From contig JBKDBK010000097.1 of the NCBI GenBank assembly GCA_046315175.1, positions 1-57,260 of the forward strand: DNA of 57,260 nucleotides, given 5' to 3'. This DNA is from UBA8828 sp046315175 (GTDB lineage: Bacteria > Verrucomicrobiota > Verrucomicrobiia > Opitutales > UBA953). Below, piece after piece: positions 1 through 9,935 of this stretch; within the stretch, counting starts at the first letter, position 1, and the number at the start of each line of letters is the position of its first letter. The notes below the pieces were generated by a model. That model did no database searches. It was not told the DNA's origin and worked only from the letters and a program-made list of their open reading frames with translations. Both the position numbers and the translations under genes were made by a program.

Positions 1-1
1 C

Positions 2-331
2 TTCGGCTACCACGCCCCGACCGTCGCCTTCCCCGAGGCCTTCGGCCTGATGATCGAGCCCACCGAGTCCTACACCAAGGCCGAGCTCGACCACTTCGGC
101 GATTCCGTCGCCGGGATCCTCGAGCTTGTGCGCCAGGACGCGCGCGTGCTCGTCGCCGCCCCCCGCTTCACCCCGATCGACCGGGTCGACGACGTGGCGG
201 CCAACCGCAACCTCGTGCTCTCCGAGCGGCTGCAGCGCCTCCCCGACGTCATTCCCAACCGCGTCGCGCCCGAGGAGCTCAACCGCATGCCGGTCGCCGA
301 GATCCAGCGCCGGATCCTCGCCACCGTCTGA
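2..331 (+). CDS. gcvPB: Glycine dehydrogenase (decarboxylating) subunit 2, C-terminal part
   Basis: This is the last 109 codons of a gene that begins before the window; the reading frame is open from base 2 to TGA at 329-331. The segment HAPTVAFPEAFGLMIEPTES matches the conserved C-terminal region of the PLP-dependent P-protein of the glycine cleavage system. The following APRFTPIDRVDD stretch fits the two-subunit (GcvPB) form better than the fused long GcvP. The P-protein decarboxylates glycine and passes the aminomethyl group to the lipoyl H-protein. Its Lys-containing catalytic core lies outside the window. It converges on oleD with only 8 bases between them and no visible terminator. Confidence 0.85.
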   Translation, partial: FGYHAPTVAFPEAFGLMIEPTESYTKAELDHFGDSVAGILELVRQDARVLVAAPRFTPIDRVDDVAANRNLVLSERLQRLPDVIPNRVAPEELNRMPVAEIQRRILATV

Positions 332-339
332 CCCGCCCC

Positions 340-1335
340 TCAGCGGCCGCGGAACTCGGCCGCCACCCGGTCGAGGGCCTCCCAGGTGTCCACCGCCGGC
401 CTCAGACCGAGGTCGCGCCGGGCGGCCCCGACGTCGAACCAGTGGTCCGTGCCGAGCTGCCTGGCCACAAAGCGGGTCATCGGCGGCTCGCCCCGGAGGC
501 GCAGCGCCGCCCAGGTCGCCTCCAGCGCGGCCCCCGCGGCCCAGGCGACGTCCATCGGCACCCTCCGCCGGACCTCCGGCGCGCCCGCCCCCCGCAGGAA
601 GCGGTTGATGAACTCCCACAGCCGCACCGGCTCGCCCTGGGAGAGGAAGTAGGCCTTCCCGTTGGCCCTCCCCGCGCGCAGCGCGTCGAGCGCGCCGAGG
701 TGCGCGTCGGCCGCGGTGTCGACATGCGTCACGTCCACCCGGTTGAGGCCGTCGCCGACGATGGCCAGCCTGCCCGCGCGGGCGCGGGCGACCAGGCGCG
801 GCAGGATGTGAGGGTCGCCCGGTCCCCAGATGAGATGGGGCCGAAGGGCGCACACCCGCGTGCCGGTCCGGTGGATCGAAAGGGCGAGGTCCTCCGCCAC
901 GGCCTTGGTCTCGGCATAGGCGCAGGCGAAGGTCTCGCCGAGGGGCAGGGACTCGTCGGCTCCCGCGTGCGGCGTCCCCGTGTGCACGACGCTGGGCGTG
1001 CTCGTGTGCACGAGGTCGGGCACGCCCGCCTCGACGCAGGCCTCCGCGATGGCCCGGGTGCCCAGGACGTTTGAGCGGAAGTACTCGGCGCGCGGCCCCC
1101 AGACGCCCGCCTTGGCCGCGACATGGAAGACCGCCTCGCAGCCCCGCACCATCTCCCGCGCGTGGGCGGGGTCGGCGATGTCCCCGGCCGCGAACTCCAC
1201 CCCGCCTGCGAGCAGCTCGGGCCGGGGCGTCCGGCCCGTGGCGCGCACCCTCCAGCCGCGTGCCAGGCAGCGGGCGACAATCGCGCGGCCGAGGAAGCCG
1301 CCGCCGCCCGTGACGAGGACGAGCGGCGCGCTCAT
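340..1335 (-). CDS. oleD: OleD-like NAD(P)-dependent 2-alkyl-3-oxoalkanoate reductase
   Basis: A 331-residue extended SDR of the 3-beta-HSD type. The N-terminus has the Rossmann motif TGGGGFLG, the segment HTSTPSVV is typical of OleD, and the catalytic YAETK (YxxxK) follows. The ATG at 1335 overlaps the oleC stop (ATGA), which implies translational coupling. In the head-to-head long-chain olefin pathway OleD reduces the 2-alkyl-3-oxoacid made by OleA, and OleC then forms a beta-lactone that OleB decarboxylates to the alkene. The assignment rests on the sequence plus the oleC neighbour. The alternative is a related sterol/cinnamyl-type SDR of unknown substrate. oleA and oleB are not in the window. 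Confidence 0.8.
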   Translation of the reverse strand: MSAPLVLVTGGGGFLGRAIVARCLARGWRVRATGRTPRPELLAGGVEFAAGDIADPAHAREMVRGCEAVFHVAAKAGVWGPRAEYFRSNVLGTRAIAEACVEAGVPDLVHTSTPSVVHTGTPHAGADESLPLGETFACAYAETKAVAEDLALSIHRTGTRVCALRPHLIWGPGDPHILPRLVARARAGRLAIVGDGLNRVDVTHVDTAADAHLGALDALRAGRANGKAYFLSQGEPVRLWEFINRFLRGAGAPEVRRRVPMDVAWAAGAALEATWAALRLRGEPPMTRFVARQLGTDHWFDVGAARRDLGLRPAVDTWEALDRVAAEFRGR

Positions 1336-3014
1336 CGCGGCCAGCGCCCCCGCGCGTCGACATCCCCCTCGCGCAAGGGCGCGCGGGCGGACCAGTGGGC
1401 GGCCAGCTTCAGCCGGTGGACCTTGGCGTTGTGCCGCGCGTCCACGGGCAGGCTTCCCTGGAAGACCACCCAGCGCACCCGAAGAGTCAGGGGGTTGGCC
1501 GCCGCGTGGTGCCTCAGCTCGGCGGCGAGGTTCCGCGCCTCGACCCCGGGTCGGGGGAGCGTGCGCGGCTCGACCACCAGCGCCGGCTCCTGGCGTCCCG
1601 CCGGCCCGATGCCGACCAAGGCGCAGCGCGCGACGGACGGGTGGTCGGCGAACGCCGGCTCGACCGACTCGGTCGTCAGCCGCCCCTGCGCGGTGGAGAG
1701 CGCCTCGACCCGGCGCCCGTGGAACCAGAGCCGTCCCCGCGCGTCCAGCGCGCCAAGGTCGCCCATGCGATGCCAGGTCCGCCCGGCGCCATCGGCGCAC
1801 TTGGCCAGCCGCGTCGCCTCCGGCAGCCGATCGTACTCGCGCGTGACGGTCGGCCCGGTCGCCAGCACCTCGCCGACCTCGCCGGGAGGGCAGGGCGCCG
1901 CCTCGCCGAGGTTGTCCAGGGGCCCTTCCTGCTCCCGCACCACCAGGATCTCGACGCCCGCGACGGGGCGCCCCACGCAGGTTCCGCGGCCTCGGCGCGC
2001 CTCGTCGCCGGTTTCGCCGAGGATCTCCCGTCCCGTGATTGTCGAGACAGGCAGGCATTCGGTGGCGCCGTAGGGCGTGTGGACGGTCGCGTTCGGCGCG
2101 ACGCGCGCGAGCCTGGCCACGAGCCCCGGAGGCACGGGGGCTCCCGCGGTGAGGATGAGGCGGAGCGAGGGCAGGGTGAGCCGGCGGGCCTCGGCCTCGC
2201 GCGAGATCCTGTCCCAGAGCGTGGGCGAGCCGAAGCTGGTCGTGACCTTCTCCCCCCGGATGGCCTCCAGCAGGGGCCGCGGGTCGCACTTGCCCGGCTC
2301 GGCGGCGTCCAGCCAAGGGCTCACCGTGGTCACGCCGAGGGCCGGATTGAAGGCGGAGAAGGCCGGCAACAGCGGCAGGTCGATGTCGCCCACCCCCATG
2401 CCGAAGGTCGAGCGTATCAGCCCAAGCTGGGCCTCCAGCATCCCGTGCGTGTAGAGCACACCCTTGGGGGATCCCGTCGAGCCCGAGGTGAAGAGGATCG
2501 CCGCCAGGTCGTCGGGTCGCGCCGGATGGCATCCCTCGGGCTTGGACGAGCGCGCCCCCTCGACCGATCGCTCCCAGGCCCGCGTGCCGACGCTCACTCG
2601 AGTCGCCAGGCTGGAGAGTTCCGAGAGGGGGAGCCGGGACAGCAAGGTGGCCTTGGTCGTCCCGACCAACGCCCTGGGCTGCGTGCGGCCCACGCAACGG
2701 AGGGCCGACCGGGCTCCCATCCCCGGGTCGATCAGCACCGGCACGGCGCCTGCCTTGAGCAGACCGTAGAAGCCGGTGATCAGCTGCGCTCCCGGCCTAA
2801 GGGCGAGCAAGGTCCGGGTGCCCGGACCGATGCCCGCGGCCCGGAAGACTCGCGCGGCGGCGTCGGTCAGCGCATCCAGCTCGCGGAAGCCGACGGCGTG
2901 GTGGGCCACCTCGCCTTCGGGGCCGACCGACACCGGGGTCCTCACCGCCGCGGCGAAGGGGCGCTCCAAGGCGTGTTGCCTCAGGTGACGGGCGACGTTG
3001 GCGTTGGCGTCCAC
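1332..3014 (-). CDS. oleC: OleC-like AMP-dependent beta-lactone synthetase
   Basis: An acyl-AMP-ligase family protein of about 560 residues. The P-loop-like motif is LFTSGSTGSPKGVLYTHG, and the adenylate-binding segments TPYGATE and HRMGDLG are visible. OleC activates the 2-alkyl-3-hydroxy acid with ATP and closes a beta-lactone. The start is uncertain: GTG at 3014 gives VDANANVARHL, the expected family N-terminus. An in-frame GTG at 3071 would add 19 residues but lies directly against the T-run of the upstream terminator, so I prefer 3014. No ATG and no clear Shine-Dalgarno is present. The 3' end overlaps oleD by four bases. Confidence 0.8.
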   Translation of the reverse strand: MDANANVARHLRQHALERPFAAAVRTPVSVGPEGEVAHHAVGFRELDALTDAAARVFRAAGIGPGTRTLLALRPGAQLITGFYGLLKAGAVPVLIDPGMGARSALRCVGRTQPRALVGTTKATLLSRLPLSELSSLATRVSVGTRAWERSVEGARSSKPEGCHPARPDDLAAILFTSGSTGSPKGVLYTHGMLEAQLGLIRSTFGMGVGDIDLPLLPAFSAFNPALGVTTVSPWLDAAEPGKCDPRPLLEAIRGEKVTTSFGSPTLWDRISREAEARRLTLPSLRLILTAGAPVPPGLVARLARVAPNATVHTPYGATECLPVSTITGREILGETGDEARRGRGTCVGRPVAGVEILVVREQEGPLDNLGEAAPCPPGEVGEVLATGPTVTREYDRLPEATRLAKCADGAGRTWHRMGDLGALDARGRLWFHGRRVEALSTAQGRLTTESVEPAFADHPSVARCALVGIGPAGRQEPALVVEPRTLPRPGVEARNLAAELRHHAAANPLTLRVRWVVFQGSLPVDARHNAKVHRLKLAAHWSARAPLREGDVDARGRWPR

Positions 3015-3071
3015 GGGTCGGATTAGCGTTTCTCGGCCGGCTTTCCGCAAGCCCGTCAGGAGGGCGTCCAC

Positions 3072-3097
3072 AAAAAAACCCCGCCCGAGGCGGGGTC
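3072..3097 (-). terminator. Intrinsic terminator of the small lipoprotein gene
   Basis: Read on the minus strand this is an 8-bp stem (ACCCCGCC with GGCGGGGT) and a 3-base loop, followed by seven T. It lies 22 bases past the stop of the lipoprotein gene and immediately before oleC, so oleCD probably needs its own promoter or read-through. Confidence 0.85.
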
Positions 3098-3118
3098 TTC
3101 CGGGGCGGTCGGCCGGGC

Positions 3119-3394
3119 TCAGTAGTCGGTGATGGTGATCGCGCCCCAGAGAAGCGTGATGCGGTCGCCCGAGGTGATGCGGCGGGTGTAAAGCTCGTCC
3201 GTGCGAAGCTGGATGGTTGCGCGGTTGTTGGAGGCGTAGGAGCCGCTCTCGACCTTGATGATGCCAAGGAAGTTGTGGGAAGTCTCCATCGTCACGGCTT
3301 TGCCGTGGTTGGGGGTGTCGTAGGTGGTGCAGCCGACGAGGAGGGCGGCAAGGGCGAGAAGGGCGGAGTTCTTCATCGGGGGATGGGCCTTCAT
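3119..3394 (-). CDS. Small predicted lipoprotein, function unknown
   Basis: A 91-residue protein with a short basic N-terminus, a hydrophobic stretch and a lipobox (LLVGC at about residues 18-22). It is therefore a likely SPase II substrate anchored to a membrane. The mature part of about 70 residues is rich in beta-forming residues (RATIQLRTDELYTRR, DRITLLWGAITITDY), which suggests a small beta barrel or sheet. Two ATG starts are possible, 3394 and 3376, and both keep the lipobox. I do not recognise a family. It lies between the prepilin peptidase and a strong terminator and may be co-transcribed with the peptidase, 33 bases upstream. Confidence 0.7.
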   Translation of the reverse strand: MKAHPPMKNSALLALAALLVGCTTYDTPNHGKAVTMETSHNFLGIIKVESGSYASNNRATIQLRTDELYTRRITSGDRITLLWGAITITDY

Positions 3395-3427
3395 CTTCTT
3401 CCCGCGCCCATGTCAGGCAAGTCCGGA

Positions 3428-4285
3428 TTAACGGGCTCCCAGCCAGAGCCCGACCAGTTCGGGCCCCCTGAAGTACCAGATCGCCCCCGCCAGGGCGAGC
3501 GCCGGCACAAAAGGCACCGCGGCCGGGCCGGATTCGCCCCTTAGCCGGGCCTTGATGAGGGCCGGGAGGACCAGCAGAACGCCGATCACGGAGCCGCCGA
3601 AAAAGCCGAACAGAGCCCCTTGCCAACCTCCGAAAGCCCCCAAGCCGGCGCACAGGATGATGTCCGCCTCCCCCATCGCCTCCTTGCCGGCCCAGACGGT
3701 GCCAAGGGTGCGCACCCACCAGGCAAGCGCGGTTCCCGTCGCGATCCCGGCCAGAGCCTCGCCAAGGGAGGCGATGGAGCCCGCCCAGGGCCAGGCCGAC
3801 TCGGTCGTTCCTTGCCCGTGGACTCCCGGCAGCGCGACCGAGACCGCAAGCCCCGCCGCCACCAGCAGGAAATTCGGCGCATCCGGGACCAGCATCGACT
3901 CGAGGTCGCAGGCCGCCAGGAGCAGGAGGAGGGGAAGGAGGACGCTGGCGCCCAATGCCTTGTCGGCCGGCAGCCAAGCCCAGGCGGCTGCCAGCGACAG
4001 TCCGCCCGCCAGTTCCAGCAGGGGGTAGCGAGCCGAGATGGGGCCTCCGCAGCAGCGCGCCCGGCCCCGGAGCATCAGCCATCCGAGCAAGGGCAGGTTG
4101 AGCCAGCCCGGGATGGGCGTGCCGCAGGCGCAACGCGAACCCGGGGTGACAACCGACTCGCCCTTCGGCAGACGGTGCGCGCAGACATTCAGGAAGGAGC
4201 CGACGCACAGGCCGACCAGTCCCGCGGCAATCGAAAACCAGGCCGTGTGGGCGGCGCGAAGGGTCTCGAGGTCGGCGAGGGACAT
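3428..4285 (-). CDS. pilD: Type IV prepilin peptidase / N-methyltransferase (PilD/GspO family)
   Basis: A 285-residue, multi-pass inner-membrane aspartyl protease that cleaves and N-methylates type IV pilin or type II pseudopilin leaders. The N-terminal domain shows GLCVGSFLNVCAHRLP and a four-cysteine cluster (CAC ... RCCGGPIS) separated by a segment like NLPLLGWLMLRG, as in PilD. Catalytic aspartates are expected in ACDLESMLVPD and GEADI. I chose ATG 4285 because the upstream ATG at 4366 adds a Pro/Ser-rich leader that includes part of the repeat element. It probably serves the pilus genes at 47-53 kb, although it is not linked to them. Confidence 0.88.
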   Translation of the reverse strand: MSLADLETLRAAHTAWFSIAAGLVGLCVGSFLNVCAHRLPKGESVVTPGSRCACGTPIPGWLNLPLLGWLMLRGRARCCGGPISARYPLLELAGGLSLAAAWAWLPADKALGASVLLPLLLLLAACDLESMLVPDAPNFLLVAAGLAVSVALPGVHGQGTTESAWPWAGSIASLGEALAGIATGTALAWWVRTLGTVWAGKEAMGEADIILCAGLGAFGGWQGALFGFFGGSVIGVLLVLPALIKARLRGESGPAAVPFVPALALAGAIWYFRGPELVGLWLGAR

Positions 4286-4295
4286 GAGAGAGCAG

Positions 4296-4457
4296 GGAGG
4301 CGAAGGATACGAAGGGGTCGAAGGAGGCGGAGGGGCGTAGGATGGATTAACGCAGGTAAGGGTCAAAGGAGGAATTACTCCCTCCGAATGGTTTCAAAAA
4401 GGATGTCAGGGTATGCCCGCGATTTTCCAAGAGTTCTCCTCCGCCTCCTTCGTCTCC
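4296..4457. repeat. Intergenic element with inverted arrays of degenerate 9-bp repeats (copy A)
   Basis: The left arm reads as phased 9-mers on the plus strand: GGAGGCGAA (4296), GGATACGAA (4305), GGGGTCGAA (4314), GGAGGCGGA (4323). The right arm carries the same kind of units on the minus strand: GGAGACGAA (4457-4449), GGAGGCGGA (4448-4440). The two arms flank a core of about 100 bases of lower GC. The arms match over 11 bases exactly and about 18 of 20 overall. A second element of this design is at 26642-26807. It fills the gap between aroE and pilD, both minus strand. Confidence 0.7.
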
Positions 4458-4468
4458 TGTCTCGTTTA

Positions 4469-5347
4469 TCACTCCCCGAGCGCCCGCGCCATGGCGCGTA
4501 GCGGCGGGAGGATTCCCGTCCAGATTCGGAAGGCCAGCGCGCCCTGCCAGCGCAGCATCGAGCGCCCGTCGCACCCGGCAATGCGGAGCGAATCCGCCTC
4601 GCGAAGCAGGGCCGATCGATGCGCCCCGTAGGTGGTGTCGTAGACGAAGCCCGCACCTTGCAGGGCGGCCGCGGGAATCGGCGAGGCGTCCTCGGCTCGG
4701 AGCCCGAGGGTCGTGCAGTTGACGACCACCGCGCCTTCCGGGATCCGGGGGTCCGTCGGCGGGCCGTGGCTCACGCGCGGGTCGGCCAGCTGGCCCGCGA
4801 GGGCCTCCGCCCTGTCGGCCGATCGGTTGAGGATCCGCAGCGAGGCGCCGCCCAGGCGGAGGCACGCGGTGGCGATGGCGCGGGCGGCTCCGCCGGCGCC
4901 GAGGATCACCACGTCGCGGCCCTCCGGACCCGAGCCGGAGCGCTCCGCGAGCGCCTCGGCGAAGCCCAGCCCGTCGGTGTTGAAGGCCCTCCATCCGGAG
5001 GGCACGGGGGCCAGGGTGTTGGCGGCCCCGCAGTCCTCGGCGCTGAGGTCGCGCTCCTGCGCCAGGCGAAGCGCCTCGGTCTTGTGCGGCACGGTGAGGT
5101 TGAGCCCGCCGGCCCCGATCAGGCGCAGCTTGGCCAGGGCCTCGGGCAGCTGCTCGGCCGTGATGTGGATCCGGTGGTAACGTCGGCCGCGCAGGCCGGG
5201 ATGGCCGGGCGCGAGAAGCGCAAGCGAGGCCTGGTGCATGACCGGGCTCAGCGAGTGGGCGACGGGGTCGCCGAGCACGGCGAAATCGCCGGCATGGAAG
5301 CGGCCGGCGGCCAGGTCGGCTAGGGTCAGGGTCTCAGGCGTGGCCAT
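4469..5347 (-). CDS. aroE: Shikimate dehydrogenase
   Basis: A 292-residue AroE that reduces 3-dehydroshikimate to shikimate with NADPH. The substrate-binding motif GDPVAHSLSPVMHQ is at about residues 26-39, the catalytic Lys is in NLTVPHKTEA, FNTDGLGF follows, and the cofactor loop is ILGAGGAARAI. The NRSADRAEAL segment matches the NRTxxRA motif that reads the NADP phosphate. The ATG at 5347 lies inside the 3' end of the upstream SirB1-like gene (14-base overlap), so the two are probably translationally coupled. The 3' end runs into repeat element copy A. Confidence 0.95.
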   Translation of the reverse strand: MATPETLTLADLAAGRFHAGDFAVLGDPVAHSLSPVMHQASLALLAPGHPGLRGRRYHRIHITAEQLPEALAKLRLIGAGGLNLTVPHKTEALRLAQERDLSAEDCGAANTLAPVPSGWRAFNTDGLGFAEALAERSGSGPEGRDVVILGAGGAARAIATACLRLGGASLRILNRSADRAEALAGQLADPRVSHGPPTDPRIPEGAVVVNCTTLGLRAEDASPIPAAALQGAGFVYDTTYGAHRSALLREADSLRIAGCDGRSMLRWQGALAFRIWTGILPPLRAMARALGE

Positions 5348-6185
5348 CGGGTTGGGCGGGGGCGATGGCCTTGGCCAGGCTGGCGAAGGCCTCGGCGCGC
5401 GCGGCGTCCCCCTGCTCCGCGTGCTGGGTGGCCAGGTTGCGGCAGGCGCGGGCGAGCGTCTCGCGCGGGCCCACCGGCAGGAGGAAGGCGTCGTCCTCGG
5501 GCAGCTCGTTGTCGCGCAGCGCGAGCCGGATCTCGTCGCGCGTGCGGAAGGCGCCGCCGGCGAAGGCGTCGACGTAGATCGGCTCCCCCTCGCCGAACCA
5601 GCCGACCATGAACCTGCCGGGGACGCCGACCGGCTCGAGCGGGATGCCGAGCCGGCGGGCCACGAGCAGGTAGATGGCGCAGAGGGAGAGCGGGTTGCCG
5701 CGGCGCCGCTCGAGCACGCGCGAGATCAGCGAGGTCTCGGGTTGGTCGGAGCTGTCCTCCGCGCCGCGGAAACCGGCCTCGCCGAAGATCACCCGGCTGA
5801 GCGTCCGGAGCCGCGTCCGCCTGTCGGTCGGCGCCACCATCAGCCCGCGGGCTCGCTCGGCGAGCGCGTCGAGCGGTCCGGAGACCGCCGCCTCGGGCAG
5901 CCCGGGGTTGAGCACGCGCTCGAGCGCGACCATCCCGCGCTCCAGCCCCGCCGCGGGGTCCCTCGCCACCGCCAGGAGCGCGTGGGCGGCGGCCTCCGGG
6001 GTGCCAAGCCGGCGGAGCACCTCGCGGGCATGCTCCCCGAGCTCGGGATGCGCGGCCAGGTCCCGCAGCCAGCGGATGCCGGCCGCGCCCGACTTGCGGA
6101 CCCGGCTGATCAGGGCCTCGCGGACGACCGGCGAGGGGTCGTCGAGCAGGCGCTCGAGCGCCGACAGGTCGCGGGACACGGCCAT
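5334..6185 (-). CDS. SirB1-family transglutaminase-like protein with N-terminal HEAT-like helices
   Basis: A 283-residue protein. Residues 1-110 look like HEAT-type helical repeats (DDPSPVVREALISRVRKSG, AHPELGEHAREVLRRLG). The C-terminal half has the SirB1/transglutaminase-like signature RRRGNPLSLCAIYLLVARRL followed by GVPGRFMVGW. A conserved Cys lies in SLCAIY, but the catalytic role of this family is not settled. ATG 6185 was chosen because the upstream in-frame sequence is low-complexity and overlaps the clpB leader on the other strand. It overlaps aroE by 14 bases. The biological role is not known to me. Confidence 0.8.
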   Translation of the reverse strand: MAVSRDLSALERLLDDPSPVVREALISRVRKSGAAGIRWLRDLAAHPELGEHAREVLRRLGTPEAAAHALLAVARDPAAGLERGMVALERVLNPGLPEAAVSGPLDALAERARGLMVAPTDRRTRLRTLSRVIFGEAGFRGAEDSSDQPETSLISRVLERRRGNPLSLCAIYLLVARRLGIPLEPVGVPGRFMVGWFGEGEPIYVDAFAGGAFRTRDEIRLALRDNELPEDDAFLLPVGPRETLARACRNLATQHAEQGDAARAEAFASLAKAIAPAQPDGHA

Positions 6186-6357
6186 GGGGTCTTTTGCACG
6201 GAAAGGCCGCCCGGGGCAACCTTTCCCGAAGCGGGACAAGGCGGCGCACCGGGGACGCTTTGGCGCGCCCCCTTCCCGCGCGGACCGGGTTGGAGCCGAC
6301 TTTCCGCCCCCCGCTCGCCTCGGCGCCTTGGCAGGGTTGATGCGACAGTGGGGCATC

Positions 6358-8949
<2,592 letters not shown>

Positions 8950-8990
8950 ATCGGGTTGCGGACGGGCTCGCCCGGGGGGATTCTCCGGCC

Positions 8991-9935
8991 ATGTCCGCCG
9001 CCCCCATCCGCTGCGGCGTGGTCGGCACGGGTTCGCTCGGCCAGCACCACGCCCGCATCTACGCCTCCCTCCCCGGGGCCGCCCTCGCCGGCATCCTCGA
9101 GGCGGACGACGCCCGCGCCGCCGAGATCTGCGCCCGCCACGGCTGCCGGCGCTTCGCCGACCTCGACGACCTCGCCCGGCACTGCGACGCCGCCAGCGTC
9201 GTCGTGCCCACCCCCTTCCACGCCGACGTCGCCATCCCCCTGCTCGGCCGCGGCCTCGACCTCCTCGTCGAGAAGCCCCTCTGCGCCTCCCTCGAGGAGG
9301 CCGGGCGCATCCTCGCCGCCGCCAGCGCCGCCGGGCGCATCGTCCAGGTCGGCCACATCGAGCACTACAACCCCGTCATGGCCCAGCTCGAGCGCATGGT
9401 CCACGACGCCCGCTACCTCACCGCCGAGCGCCTCGCCCCCTTCACGCCCCGCGGCACCGAGGTCGGCGTCGTGCTCGACCTGATGATCCACGACATCGGC
9501 GTGGTGCTCCAGCTCGTCCGGTCCCCGGTCGAGCGCATTGACGCGGTCGGCGTCTCCGTGCTGACCAAGACCGAGGACATCGCCAACGCCCGCCTCCAGT
9601 TCGCCAACGGCACCGTGGCCAACCTCAGCGCCAGCCGCGTCTCCCTCAAGAAGAGCCGCGAGATCCGCGTCTTCCAGCCCGGCGGCTACCTGTCGATCGA
9701 CTTCATGGGGCAGAAGGGCCACGCCGTCCGCGTCGACCCCTCCGCCGAGGGCGGCTTCGCGCGGGAGGACATCCCCGTCGAGAAGGGCGAGCCCCTCGCC
9801 ATCGAGCTCGCCTCCTTCGTCGCCTGCGTCCGCGACCGGCGCGACCCCAAGGTCGGCGCCGACCTCGGCCGCTCCGCCCTCGAGGTGGCCATCGCCGTCA
9901 CCGACAAGATCCGCCCGGGCCTCGCCCGCCGATGA
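8991..9935 (+). CDS. Gfo/Idh/MocA-family oxidoreductase, possible lipid A precursor dehydrogenase (GnnA-like)
   Basis: A 314-residue NAD(P)-dependent oxidoreductase. The Rossmann motif is GVVGTGSLGQHHAR, the conserved EKPLC carries the family EKP, and GHIEHYNP and DLMIHDIGV supply candidate catalytic residues. GGGGGGA-like purines lie about 11 bases before ATG 8991. Its stop overlaps the lpxB start (ATGA). That pairing, and the known role of GnnA in oxidising UDP-GlcNAc at C3 for 3-amino lipid A, suggest a lipid A sugar role. This is inference: no GnnB transaminase is visible next to it, and the family has very diverse substrates. Confidence 0.8.
   Translation: MSAAPIRCGVVGTGSLGQHHARIYASLPGAALAGILEADDARAAEICARHGCRRFADLDDLARHCDAASVVVPTPFHADVAIPLLGRGLDLLVEKPLCASLEEAGRILAAASAAGRIVQVGHIEHYNPVMAQLERMVHDARYLTAERLAPFTPRGTEVGVVLDLMIHDIGVVLQLVRSPVERIDAVGVSVLTKTEDIANARLQFANGTVANLSASRVSLKKSREIRVFQPGGYLSIDFMGQKGHAVRVDPSAEGGFAREDIPVEKGEPLAIELASFVACVRDRRDPKVGADLGRSALEVAIAVTDKIRPGLARR

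Noticed and set aside
3015..4208. Long minus-strand open frame extending oleC upstream to 4208
   Set aside because: It runs through a strong terminator, the lipoprotein gene and the prepilin peptidase in another frame. It is a high-GC shadow, and OleC homology begins near 3014.
6186..6357. CIRCE or heat-shock promoter for clpB
   Set aside because: No TTAGCACTC inverted repeat and no convincing sigma-32-like -35/-10 pair in the gap.
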